A stretch of DNA of 64,000 nt from Mariniphaga sediminis (GTDB lineage Bacteria > Bacteroidota > Bacteroidia > Bacteroidales > Prolixibacteraceae). Positions 1 to 8,034 of the stretch are shown here, one piece after another; position 1 is the first letter of the stretch, and each line of letters opens with the position of its first letter. The notes beneath the pieces were generated by a model that saw only the letters and a list, made by a program, of their open reading frames with translations, did not search any database and was not told where the DNA came from. The DNA lies in contig NZ_QWET01000014.1 in NCBI RefSeq assembly GCF_003573545.1, positions 1-64,000 of the forward strand. Reading direction: 5' to 3'. The translations under genes and the position numbers were made by a program.

Positions 1-65
<65 letters not shown>

Positions 66-324
66 TAATTATAAAAAGTTTAAAATCTCTTTCGCTCAGA
101 TATGATTCTCTCAGAAATCAACAAAGTTGGTACACCTTGCTTTTTTTTAATGCTTTATTTCAAAATTTTAAAGAACTCTTCTTTTTGTATCTTTCCATAA
201 AAAATCAGCACCTCATCTTAAATGCTGACCCTTCATCTTTTTCCTAATTTTACCGGCAGCCTCTAACCCATTCTCCTCTCTCTCTTGCATCCCTGCCGGA
301 ACTGTTCCCTTTATTTCGGGGCGG

Positions 325-355
325 CAAAGGTAATAACTCTTTTTCTTTAACCAAA
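325..355 (-). promoter_or_regulatory. rRNA promoter P2 (proximal)
   Basis: On the minus strand TTTG (352-355) is followed by exactly 19 nt and then TACCTTTG (325-332). This matches the Bacteroidota housekeeping consensus of TTTG and TAnnTTTG. It points toward the 16S gene about 260 nt downstream. Confidence 0.8.
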
Positions 356-483
356 TAATTTTTCGGTTTTTTTTATCCCGGCTCAAACTTTTTTTTAATC
401 CCTAAAAATCTTTCGCCTTCCAACTGCCAAACCTATCCTTCTCCCCTCAATCCTTACAATGAACATCGCTCTCAAAGCGGCTG

Positions 484-514
484 CAAATGTATAAGCCTTT
501 TTAATTCCTGCAAA
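484..514 (-). promoter_or_regulatory. rRNA promoter P1 (distal)
   Basis: On the minus strand TTTG (511-514), a 19-nt spacer and TACATTTG (484-491) form a full match to the Bacteroidota primary-sigma consensus. The spacing is identical to the proximal promoter, so the 16S operon has tandem promoters about 160 bp apart. Confidence 0.8.
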
Positions 515-592
515 CTTTTTTTAACCCTTTTTTTACCTTTCGCCCCAAAAATTATTCAACACCCTGAATACCAAATACTATCTTTTTTGAAA

Positions 593-1090
593 TTAAGTTA
601 ACATACGCTTCTCCCAGAAATAATTGCGTGGGACACATTCATTGAATCCTGCCTTCAGGTAAAGATTCTGTGCATTGTAATTGTCGTGTCGCACTTCAAG
701 GTTTATCCGGCAGTACCCCTTTTGAGTCGCATATCTTTCAATTTCTTTTAAAAGAAAAAGCCCGACACCCTGCTTGCGAAAATCCGGAGAAACAATAAAA
801 TCATGGATATTAATAAGTGGTTTGGCCTGCCAGGTAGAAAAATTGAGGTTACAGTTGGCCAGCGCAGCAAACTCATCTTCCACACAGGCAAAAAAACCAA
901 GGTAGACCGGATGCTCTTTTAATCCGTCAATAATTTGCGGCCCCAGTTCTTTGGGCATCGGCTTTCCTGTACCTATATCATCTTCCATATAATCGTTCAA
1001 TAACTTCAGCAGGTTACTGCAGTGTACTTCATTATTCAAATCGACCTTAATAAACTCTTTCTGCTTCATTTTAAGGATGGTTTTATTCAT
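593..1090 (-). CDS. GNAT family N-acetyltransferase
   Basis: A 165-residue protein of the size and layout of Gcn5-related N-acetyltransferases, which move an acetyl group from acetyl-CoA to an amine; the substrate here is unknown. The acetyl-CoA pyrophosphate loop is visible as FRKQGVGLFLL (R-x-x-G-x-G) near residues 103-113, preceded by the beta-strand INIHDFIVSP. It is followed by INLEVRHDNYNAQNLYLKAGF, the usual motif B region. A second ATG at residue 8 (MKQKEF) could be the true start. The gene is divergent from the mannosyltransferase gene at 1186 and stands just behind the rRNA promoters. Its family is clear; its physiological role is not. Confidence 0.85.
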   Translation of the reverse strand: MNKTILKMKQKEFIKVDLNNEVHCSNLLKLLNDYMEDDIGTGKPMPKELGPQIIDGLKEHPVYLGFFACVEDEFAALANCNLNFSTWQAKPLINIHDFIVSPDFRKQGVGLFLLKEIERYATQKGYCRINLEVRHDNYNAQNLYLKAGFNECVPRNYFWEKRMLT

Positions 1091-1185
1091 TTTAATTTCA
1101 ATAATAAAAAAAATATTAAAGGTAGAGATGAATAAAAATTGTAATCAAAAGTGTATTTTCGTTTTTTTAATAAAAATGAAACAAC

Positions 1186-1917
1186 GTGTCGAAGAATCTG
1201 GTTATCATTCCTACGTACAATGAAAAGGAAAATGTGGAGAAAATGATCCGCAAAGTCTTTTCACTGAAAACGCCATTCCACTTATTAATAGTTGAAGACA
1301 ATTCGCCTGACGGAACAGCCGCGATTGTAAAAAGATTGCAGGAGGAGTTCCCGGAACAACTACATATTTTGGAACGGAAAGGGAAACTGGGGCTCGGAAC
1401 CGCATACATTGCCGGGTTTAAATGGGCGCTGGAAAATGGTTATGAATACATTTGCGAAATGGATTGCGATTTTTCACACAATCCGGATGACCTGGAACGT
1501 TTGCACCAAGCGGTTAATAACGGTGCCGACGTAGCCATCGGCTCTCGTTATATTTCAGGAATTAACGTCATTAACTGGCCACTAGGGCGCGTGCTGATGT
1601 CGTACTTCGCGTCGATGTATGTACGAATTGTTACCGGCATGAAAATAATGGACACCACTGCCGGATTTAAATGCTACCGGCGCAAAGTACTCGAAACCAT
1701 CGACTTTGAAAAAATAAAACTCATCGGTTACGGATTTCAGATTGAAATGAAATTTACCGCCTGGAAGTTTGGATTTAATATTGAAGAAGTACCGATTGTA
1801 TTTACCGACCGCAAAGAAGGAACTTCGAAAATGAGCGGTGGAATTTTTAATGAAGCGCTTTGGGGGGTAATGAAAATGAAAATCAGAAGTTGGTTCAGGA
1901 ATTACAACCGGCAATAA
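1186..1917 (+). CDS. polyprenol monophosphomannose synthase (GT2 family)
   Basis: A 243-residue glycosyltransferase-2 protein resembling dolichol-phosphate mannosyltransferase. It would transfer mannose (or another hexose) from a nucleotide sugar to a polyprenyl phosphate at the cytoplasmic membrane face. Visible motifs are VIIPTYNEKENV (6-17), VEDNSPDGT (36-44), RKGKLGLGTAY (64-74) and the metal-binding D93-C-D95 in MDCDFSHNP. There is no C-terminal membrane domain, so it is the short catalytic-only type. The start is GTG: the same frame has a TGA stop at 1177-1179 and no ATG precedes the conserved N-terminus, so GTG at 1186 is effectively forced. Dihydroorotase follows 99 nt downstream on the same strand; the pair is common in Bacteroidota. 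Confidence 0.9.
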   Translation: MSKNLVIIPTYNEKENVEKMIRKVFSLKTPFHLLIVEDNSPDGTAAIVKRLQEEFPEQLHILERKGKLGLGTAYIAGFKWALENGYEYICEMDCDFSHNPDDLERLHQAVNNGADVAIGSRYISGINVINWPLGRVLMSYFASMYVRIVTGMKIMDTTAGFKCYRRKVLETIDFEKIKLIGYGFQIEMKFTAWKFGFNIEEVPIVFTDRKEGTSKMSGGIFNEALWGVMKMKIRSWFRNYNRQ

Positions 1918-2016
1918 TCCATTGAAGTAATTCGTTGCAAAAAACAGCAGCAACAATTTGCAGGTACGACTTTATACGGGGAAAGAAATAATATACCATA
2001 ATTAAAAGGGAAGAAT

Positions 2017-3363
2017 ATGAAAAGGCTTATTAAAGACGCTACTATAATCAACGAAGGATTGAAATTCAAGGGAAGTGTTTTAATCAGTCAGGATAAAATT
2101 GAGAATATTTTCCCACACAAGATTCCCGAAAATCTTGATTTGAATGGACTTGAAATTGTGGATGCTTCCGGTCTCTTTCTTATTCCCGGAGTTATCGACG
2201 ATCAGGTGCACTTTCGCGAACCGGGCCTCACCTACAAGGGTGAAATTGCCACCGAAAGCCGGGCTGCTGTGGCAGGTGGTGTAACTACATTTATGGAAAT
2301 GCCCAACACCAAACCGCAAACAGTAACCCAGGAATTACTCCAGGAAAAATACCAGCGGGCAGCCAGGGTTTCGCCTGCCAATTTCTCATTTTACATGGGC
2401 GCCACCAATGACAACCTGGATGAAGTGTTGAAAACCGATCCTTCAAAAGTATGCGGCATCAAAATTTTTATGGGCTCTTCAACCGGCAACATGTTGGTCG
2501 ATGACGAAGAAACACTTTCTGAAATTTTCAAAAACGCCCCCACATTGATTGCAACCCATTGTGAAGACGAAAAAACCATTCAGGAAAATACCAAAATTGC
2601 CCGGGAAAGGTACGGAGAGAATGTACCGGTTTCAAGGCACTGCCACATCCGGAGTGTTGAAGCATGCTACAAATCATCCTCAAAAGCAGTGGAGCTGGCT
2701 TCGAAATACAACACCCGGCTGCACGTTCTCCATCTTTCGTCAGGAAAAGAGATGGAGTTGTTCTCTCCGGGAAAAGTAAAAGACAAACATATTACTGCGG
2801 AGGTTTGTGTACACCACTTATGGTTCGATGATCGCGATTATATTACAAAAGGAAACCTTATAAAATGGAACCCGGCTGTAAAAACGATGAAAGACAAAGA
2901 AGCCCTTTGGGAAGCATTGCTTTCAGATAAAATTGACGTGATTGCCACCGACCACGCCCCGCATACATTGGAAGAAAAAAACAATACCTATTTCAACGCG
3001 CCGTCGGGTGGACCACTGGTACAGCACTCGCTGGTTGCCATGCTCGAAATGAGCCGAAAAGGTGTTATTTCGGTGGAAAAAGTCGTTCAGAAAATGTGCC
3101 ACGCACCTGCTGACCTGTTTCGTATCGATCGCCGGGGTTATATCCGCGAAGGATATTATGCCGACCTTGTTCTGATAGACCCGAACCGAAGTTGGGTTGT
3201 TTCACCTGAAAACATACTCTACAAATGCGGATGGTCGCCATTTGAAGGAGAGGAATTCTCCCATCGTGTGGTCTCTACTTTTGTGAACGGGGAATTGGCT
3301 TATGACGGTGAAAAAATTGTATCTGATGTGAAAGGGAAACAAGCTGAATTCATCTTGGATTAA
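2017..3363 (+). CDS. pyrC: dihydroorotase
   Basis: A 448-residue cyclic amidohydrolase (class I-type dihydroorotase), expected to interconvert carbamoyl-aspartate and dihydroorotate in cytoplasmic pyrimidine synthesis. Visible are the metal-site loop IDDQVHFREPG (60-70), the lysine expected to be carbamylated (K149 in GIKIFMGSS), H181 (THCED), H239 (LHLSSG) and the catalytic aspartate D312 (ATDHAPH). The usual H-x-H is Q63-V-H65 here, so the first metal histidine is replaced by glutamine. I believe this variant occurs in other Bacteroidota dihydroorotases. The ATG at 2017 has a good purine-rich ribosome site (AAGGGAAG) 5 nt upstream. An allantoinase or hydantoinase is less likely given FREPG and the overall match. 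Confidence 0.9.
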   Translation: MKRLIKDATIINEGLKFKGSVLISQDKIENIFPHKIPENLDLNGLEIVDASGLFLIPGVIDDQVHFREPGLTYKGEIATESRAAVAGGVTTFMEMPNTKPQTVTQELLQEKYQRAARVSPANFSFYMGATNDNLDEVLKTDPSKVCGIKIFMGSSTGNMLVDDEETLSEIFKNAPTLIATHCEDEKTIQENTKIARERYGENVPVSRHCHIRSVEACYKSSSKAVELASKYNTRLHVLHLSSGKEMELFSPGKVKDKHITAEVCVHHLWFDDRDYITKGNLIKWNPAVKTMKDKEALWEALLSDKIDVIATDHAPHTLEEKNNTYFNAPSGGPLVQHSLVAMLEMSRKGVISVEKVVQKMCHAPADLFRIDRRGYIREGYYADLVLIDPNRSWVVSPENILYKCGWSPFEGEEFSHRVVSTFVNGELAYDGEKIVSDVKGKQAEFILD

Positions 3364-3611
3364 CTTATTGTGCCATTATTTTTTTTTGAAACCGTTATCC
3401 CCTCCTGACTCTACATCCGCCTATTTAAACGAGCCAGGCAGTCCAAAACATATACTCATCATACCAGCATAAGATGCCTGTTAGTTTTGTTGCATTACAA
3501 TGATAATAAATGAGCTTACAGAAAACGACAGCACTGCATAACATGATTTAAAATCTATCCTTTAATCTCACTATTAATTCATAAATTGCACTTCTATTTA
3601 GTCTGAAAGGT

Positions 3612-4115
3612 GTGATGGACAAGCTACATTGGACAAAAGATATTTTTGGGTCGAAACTGGAACTCAGAGAAGACGGGAATCTTATTGGCAATATACGATG
3701 GGAAAATATGTTGAGTTCCAGAGCGCAGGCTATGATTAACGGAAAACTATTTGTTCTGAACCGTGAATTTTTTCTGTCTAAACTCGAAATTTACGATGCC
3801 AACGACCAGTCGTTGCTCGGTATGGTAATGATCAACCTTTTCAACCCCCGCAGCGATGTGGTGATTAACGGGAAATGTTTTGGGCTTGAAATCCAAAATT
3901 TCTGGCAGTCACGCTGGTCCTGGAAATTTAATGGTACTGAAATTATCACTTACACTTCCAATGAATTCATTACCAAAGAAAAAGGGGAGATAGAACTATT
4001 CACGACCCTGAACGATGACACAGAAATACTTATCCTGCTTGGACTGTTTGTGCGCAACCAGTTTGTGCTTCTCATGTTACTTCTGCTTTTTATCGCCATT
4101 CTAATCATTGTATAA
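3612..4115 (+). CDS. hypothetical protein with C-terminal membrane anchor
   Basis: A 167-residue protein that I do not recognise. Residues 1-145 are a soluble, beta-rich domain with many aromatic residues and repeated 'NGK' turns (INGKLF, INGKCF, FNGTEI), suggestive of an all-beta barrel such as the tubby/LURP-like fold, though this is only an impression. The last ~20 residues (FVLLMLLLLFIAILIIV) form one membrane segment that ends at the C-terminus, so it is probably tail-anchored with the domain in the cytoplasm. It has its own strong terminator 12 nt after the stop, so it appears to be a single-gene unit. Codon use looks like that of its neighbours. Confidence 0.7.
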   Translation: MMDKLHWTKDIFGSKLELREDGNLIGNIRWENMLSSRAQAMINGKLFVLNREFFLSKLEIYDANDQSLLGMVMINLFNPRSDVVINGKCFGLEIQNFWQSRWSWKFNGTEIITYTSNEFITKEKGEIELFTTLNDDTEILILLGLFVRNQFVLLMLLLLFIAILIIV

Positions 4116-4126
4116 ATCTATAAAAG

Positions 4127-4153
4127 AAAAGGCTGTCCTTTGACAGCCTTTTT
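4127..4153 (+). terminator. rho-independent terminator
   Basis: The stem AAAAGGCTGTC (4127-4137) pairs with GACAGCCTTTT through a 4-nt loop and ends in a T run. It lies 11 nt after the stop codon of the gene ending at 4115. Confidence 0.9.
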
Positions 4154-4154
4154 A

Positions 4155-4173
4155 TTCCCGACAAAGTCGGGAA
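4155..4173. repeat. 8-bp perfect hairpin after terminator
   Basis: TTCCCGAC and GTCGGGAA are separated by AAA, forming a perfect 8-bp stem directly behind the terminator. Short AAC/CTAA-rich sequence follows (about 4174-4206). It may be a second stop signal for either strand. No gene nearby explains it otherwise. Confidence 0.55.
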
Positions 4174-5187
4174 AACCTAAACCAACTAAACCTAATAAAC
4201 CATAAACTTACCATTCCGGCAAGTTTGATGATTATCTTAAATATCTTTCTTTCTTAATCAGCGCGCAAGTTACTATTTTTATTTTATTGCTTTCCGTATT
4301 TTTCTACGAAACAAAGATATTAATATTTTCTTCAGATAAAATAAGTTGAAAACCGGCAGGTTACGATTTACCCACTGAATCCTTCTTCAACACTTTTCAG
4401 GTGACCAAGGCTCACCCGAAAAATCCGGTGGAGTAATCTGTTTTCAGATACATTTCTCATCAATATTTTTATGCCTTATCAGGCCGATTTTACTCTTTGG
4501 TTTAGCCCAAAGAGTAAACAGAAAACCCAAGGCTGCGTTCGCTTCACTCGGAAAAACTACGTGTTGCCGGCTAAAATTACTGAAACTCGTCGTACCTCCT
4601 CAAACAGCAGTAATTTTTTAACGCCGTCTTCACTTGTTTTCCGGCTCACCGACCGAGGCCATCGCTCCGATGTGTTAGCCATAAATGTTTATATGTGAAC
4701 CGGCCTATTCTATCAATTCCTGACTTTGATTTATAAGTGAGCTATACCTGATGCGGGCTATGTCAAAATTCCGTCAGTCGGGCTAATTCGCCAGATTGAA
4801 AAAACGCAAAGGTTAATTTTGACATGATGCTCGGAAATGCCTTCCTCGTGCTTCGTTTTTCTCATCCAAAGGAGAAAAATGAAGTGGGGATTGGGGCAAA
4901 GCCCCAAACAAGTGGATAACCAGTCTGTTACTATGAATAGGGTTTTGCAGGTAAAGTTTCTTGCATTGAACTCACATTGTTTCGTGAGATCTGATCACAC
5001 CTTCAAAGTTAGTTTTGGGAGAATTTTAAGGTAGAAAAAAAGTTAAATGAATATTGAAGGTTAAGCGTGATTACTTTTTTACTCCACCGGATTTTCAAAG
5101 TGACCCGTGACCAGAGCACCATTGAGTAAACCTTATATAAACAGCGGAAACTCATTTTTTGAGGTCACTATATTTTACTGAGATTGT
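4174..5187. other. about 1 kb gene-free region containing a repeat element
   Basis: No reading frame here looks like a protein: the two short open stretches at 4471-4698 and 4837-5034 have low-complexity, arginine/serine-rich translations and no start signals. The region contains the inverted-repeat-bounded element 4400-5112 and several internal hairpins (listed separately). It separates the terminator of the gene ending at 4115 from the stop codon of the kinase gene at 5188. Confidence 0.7.
4400..5112. repeat. non-coding element bounded by inverted repeats
   Basis: The left end holds GAAAAATCCGGTGGAGTA (4418-4435) and the right end TACTCCACCGGATTTTC (5079-5095), its reverse complement apart from one A. 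Outside both cores lie related GTGACC/CTCACCC and GTGACCCGTGACC blocks, so the similar arms are about 35-40 nt. Inside are perfect 10-bp pairs AAAATTACTG/CAGTAATTTT (4573-4582 and 4608-4617) and TGTCAAAATT/AATTTTGACA (4761-4770 and 4815-4824), plus a TTGGGGC-AAA-GCCCCAA hairpin (4891-4907). There is no transposase. It looks like a MITE-like or decayed mobile element; a structured RNA is the alternative. Confidence 0.55.
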
Positions 5188-6123
5188 CTATCCGTTGGGA
5201 AATTGTAAATGGTAATCCACTAGCTTTTCCAATGGTTCTTTTAACACAATTCCCGGGCTCAGATTCCTTTTCAAGAGTACCTTTTTTAGTTGTTCCTGAA
5301 AATGAAAAGCTACTGAACCGACAAAACAAATGGGTTGACTACGGGCAGTTGAATACTGTTCCACATTCCGGGAAATAAAAGCATCAAAAGCATTTTCCAC
5401 CAACTTCGCGCAAAATTCGTCTCCGATGTTTTCTGCTAAAAAGGGGACAAATCCGGCCAGAAACCGGTTGGGATTTTGATGATGATACACCCGGTTTAAA
5501 AATTCGGGATACTCTAATGGATACTTCTGAAAAAATTCTTCCCTGAGAGGCTGCGGCATTATCTTTTTCAGATAACTGGCAACCAACTGTTTCCCTAAAT
5601 CAGCACCACTGCCTTCGTCGCCCAGAACAAATCCCAAAGGAGGTACGTGTGCCGTAATTTTTGCTCCATCGTACTGACACGAGTTAGAACCTGTTCCCAA
5701 AATACAGGCAATGCCGCTCTTATTTCCCAAAGTGGCTCGGGCGGCAGCCAGCAAATCGCCTTGCACCTCTGCTTTGGCCTCCGGGAAAAATATTTCCAGC
5801 GCTTTTTTGATACCTTGCGCTTTATCTTCGTTTATGATACCAGCTCCGTAAAAAAATATCCTGTCAACCTTGCCTGAAAGCCGGGCTACCGGACTTTGTT
5901 TCCACTCCTTTATCAAATCATCTGTGGTACTAAAAAACGGGTTAATCCCCCCGGTAGAAAACCGTTCCGTTGAGCTCCCTTTCCCGGAGAAACACCAACT
6001 CGTTTTGGTTGCACCGCCATCCGCTACAAGTATTCCCGCTAAATGATAAAATTTCGATTCTTCTATTGCCATTTTAGATTGCTTTATCAAAAGTAAAAAC
6101 TGCTTATCGAATATCCGGTACAT
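5188..6123 (-). CDS. BadF/BadG/BcrA/BcrD-type ATPase, probable N-acetylglucosamine kinase
   Basis: A 311-residue ASKHA-fold protein. The phosphate-1 loop is VADGGATKTSWCF near residues 33-45. The later motifs ILGTGSNSCQYDG and GFVLGDEGSGADLGKQLV are typical of the eukaryotic-type N-acetylglucosamine kinase branch of this family in Bacteroidota. It probably phosphorylates an amino sugar in the cytoplasm, perhaps in wall recycling. The listed start gives an unusually long N-terminus before the phosphate loop; the ATG at 6070-6072 (MAIEESKFY) is a plausible alternative. The gene is divergent from tRNA-Gln, with only 33 nt between them. The family is well supported; the exact sugar is not. Confidence 0.85.
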   Translation of the reverse strand: MYRIFDKQFLLLIKQSKMAIEESKFYHLAGILVADGGATKTSWCFSGKGSSTERFSTGGINPFFSTTDDLIKEWKQSPVARLSGKVDRIFFYGAGIINEDKAQGIKKALEIFFPEAKAEVQGDLLAAARATLGNKSGIACILGTGSNSCQYDGAKITAHVPPLGFVLGDEGSGADLGKQLVASYLKKIMPQPLREEFFQKYPLEYPEFLNRVYHHQNPNRFLAGFVPFLAENIGDEFCAKLVENAFDAFISRNVEQYSTARSQPICFVGSVAFHFQEQLKKVLLKRNLSPGIVLKEPLEKLVDYHLQFPNG

Positions 6124-6139
6124 TCATTAAAATTTTTTA

Positions 6140-6147
6140 TACTTTTG
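6140..6147 (+). promoter_or_regulatory. -7 box of the tRNA-Gln promoter
   Basis: TACTTTTG matches the Bacteroidota TAnnTTTG box and sits 9 nt before the tRNA 5' end. A clear TTG at -33 is not seen, so support rests on the box and its position. Confidence 0.55.
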
Positions 6148-6156
6148 CAGCGAAAT

Positions 6157-6229
6157 TGTCCTGTGGTGTAATTGGCAACACGTCTGACTCTGGATCAGAA
6201 GAGTCCAGGTTCGAGCCCTGGCAGGACAA
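6157..6229 (+). tRNA. tRNA-Gln (anticodon CTG)
   Basis: The acceptor strands TGTCCTG (6157-6163) and CAGGACA (6222-6228) pair fully. The anticodon arm is TCTGA-CTCTGGA-TCAGA, which puts CTG in the loop and so reads CAG. The T arm contains the standard GGTTCGAGCC. The 3' CCA is not encoded. A terminator follows at 6232. Confidence 0.95.
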
Positions 6230-6231
6230 CA

Positions 6232-6273
6232 AAAGGGACAAATCTGTTTTTAGGATTTGCCCCTTTCTTTTTT
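6232..6273 (+). terminator. rho-independent terminator of tRNA-Gln
   Basis: AAAGGGACAAATC (6232-6244) pairs with GATTTGCCCCTTT (6254-6266) with one mismatch, followed by CTTTTTT. It lies 3 nt after the tRNA. Confidence 0.85.
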
Positions 6274-6580
6274 GAATGGCACCCTGTTCGGCCTAATTCA
6301 GAACATATTTTCAATTGTACACTTTCAATTTTATATTCTTTCCGCGTGAAAAAATCAAGCCAGTAGGGAATAGTGAGTGTTACGAAATAAACAGTCTTCT
6401 CTGGTCAGCAATACAGTAATTGTCGGTTGACATTTTTTTATAGCAATTAGATTATAATACTCCATGATACAGAAAAAATGCATTACAAATGAGAAACAGA
6501 TCACCCCTATGATACCAACAAAAACAAGCTGCTACACTGATAAAAAATCCTCATTTCATGATTATTATACATATTATGGT
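6274..6580. other. intergenic stretch, nothing recognised
   Basis: About 300 bp of AT-rich sequence lie between the tRNA terminator and the end of PUL1. No gene, RNA, repeat or clear terminator for the leftward PUL1 transcript was found. No copy of the tRNA 3' end and no integrase gene were seen, so there is no sign of an integration event here. Confidence 0.6.
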
Positions 6581-8014
6581 TCACTTCCATTCATCTGTCC
6601 TGAAAGATGATGCTGGAAGTCCGGCATTATTATATAAAGTTCCTTCAACATAATTATCCCAGCAATAACGAACGGAAACAGGCTTTTTTACTTTTGGAGA
6701 CCAAACTTCAACGGTTGAATCTTTTACAGCGGCTTGGGCAGGGTAAAACGTTTTATCATCTTCTGAAATTTCAAAGTGCCTCAGTTCTTTCCCAAAACTG
6801 GTTAAACCAAACTTTGCATAATCAAAAGCAAGAATCGCTCTATTTTCATCTACCTTCATGGACTTATAAACCGGCCCACTATATGAAATCCCTTCTGTAT
6901 TATAGGTTTTAGCCAATGCCCAATATGCCAGCCTTTTGCCTACAATAATCTTCTCGGGAGGGTGATTACTGAGTGAATCCCCTACATCCATGGTAACGGC
7001 CATCCCCGTATTCGGCACTGTAAGCATTGTTTTCAACTGGGCTTCACGTAAAAATGCAGATTGGGTATTTTCGTCAAACCTAAAACTATAAGGTGCATTC
7101 TGAACGAAATAAAATGGAAATTCCCCCTGGTTCCAACTCCTTCTCCAGTTTTTTATCATCGCAGGGAATAGCCGGGAGTATTGTTCCGGACGCTTCCGGT
7201 TAGACGTTCCCTGGTACCAGATGACTCCCCGAATCGTATAGTTTAAAAGAGGATGAATCATCCCATTGAAAAGAACCGAAGGCGAACTTGAAGTTAACCC
7301 ATCCGTTTTAAAACCAGTGGCATTCAACGTCCCAAATTCGGATAAAAGAGTTGCTTCGCTTGTCCATGCTTCTGCCGGCGTACCTCCCCAGCTAGTGTTA
7401 ATTAATCCAATGGGAATGTCAAGTACCTCTTCCAGGTATTTCCCAAAAGAATAAGCCACTGCACTGAATCCGGCGGCCTCTTTGGGTTCTGAAACAACCC
7501 ATTTTCCACTGCAATTATCTTCTGGTGTTGTACTAACCTTTTTGCCCACAGTAAATAACCGTATGTTATTATTACGGGAATGAGCAATAAAATCATTGCT
7601 TCCCATTACCGGCATTGAAATATAACCCTGAAGTGGCATCTCCATATTCGACTGGCCACTACATACCCAAACTTCTCCAATCAGGATATTTTCAAGGGCA
7701 TATGTTGTATCGGCTTTTATCATAATTTCATAAGGGCCACCTGCCGAAGGTGTTGTAAAATCGGTTCTCCATTTACCTGAAACATCTGCCACGCAAAACT
7801 TATTTTCTCCGTTCCATCCTAATCTTACATGAACTGTGTCTTCAGGTTCTGCCCACCCCCAGAAGTTACATGAACTTTGCTGTTGAAGCACCATATTGTT
7901 ATTGATAACAGCAGGTAGTTTTAAACCGGCGGAAATGGCCAACAGCGACGGACCAAATAAAAACAACAGGAATATAATACTTACGCTCCCCTTTCTATGA
8001 ATTATCTTTCTCAC
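6581..8014 (-). CDS. sialate O-acetylesterase family protein (SASA)
   Basis: A 477-residue exported SGNH-type carbohydrate esterase that removes O-acetyl groups from glycans in the periplasm. A Sec signal peptide covers about residues 1-28 (LLFLFGPSLLAISAG). The nucleophile is S122 in CSGQSNMEMPL. The other catalytic residues fit the family block VGDSLSNHPPEKIIVGKRLA, with D343, D346 and H351. Family members act on acetylated sialic acid, xylan or other sugars, so the name does not fix the substrate. It is the last gene of PUL1 and starts 20 nt after the stop of the upstream glycosidase-like gene. In this context it probably de-acetylates the glycan or its fragments so that glycosidases can act. 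Confidence 0.9.
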   Translation of the reverse strand: MRKIIHRKGSVSIIFLLFLFGPSLLAISAGLKLPAVINNNMVLQQQSSCNFWGWAEPEDTVHVRLGWNGENKFCVADVSGKWRTDFTTPSAGGPYEIMIKADTTYALENILIGEVWVCSGQSNMEMPLQGYISMPVMGSNDFIAHSRNNNIRLFTVGKKVSTTPEDNCSGKWVVSEPKEAAGFSAVAYSFGKYLEEVLDIPIGLINTSWGGTPAEAWTSEATLLSEFGTLNATGFKTDGLTSSSPSVLFNGMIHPLLNYTIRGVIWYQGTSNRKRPEQYSRLFPAMIKNWRRSWNQGEFPFYFVQNAPYSFRFDENTQSAFLREAQLKTMLTVPNTGMAVTMDVGDSLSNHPPEKIIVGKRLAYWALAKTYNTEGISYSGPVYKSMKVDENRAILAFDYAKFGLTSFGKELRHFEISEDDKTFYPAQAAVKDSTVEVWSPKVKKPVSVRYCWDNYVEGTLYNNAGLPASSFRTDEWK

Positions 8015-8034
8015 AAAATCTACTTTTTTGCATT

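Larger units (their letters stand above)
66..592. other. rRNA leader and promoter region, no gene
   Basis: This stretch between the GNAT gene stop and the 16S 5' end is AT-rich and contains no credible reading frame. It holds two rRNA promoters (listed separately) and the untranslated pre-16S leader. If the distal promoter is used, the leader is roughly 410 nt. No tRNA or other stable RNA was recognised in it. Confidence 0.8.

Noticed and set aside
4471-5034. Two short open frames (4471-4698 and 4837-5034) that could be small proteins
   Set aside because: Their translations are low-complexity, have no ribosome site and fall inside the inverted-repeat element; neither has a recognisable domain.
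6157-6580. tRNA-Gln as an integration site for PUL1
   Set aside because: No copy of the tRNA 3' end, no integrase and no direct repeat were seen between 6230 and 20000; the PUL simply ends near a tRNA.
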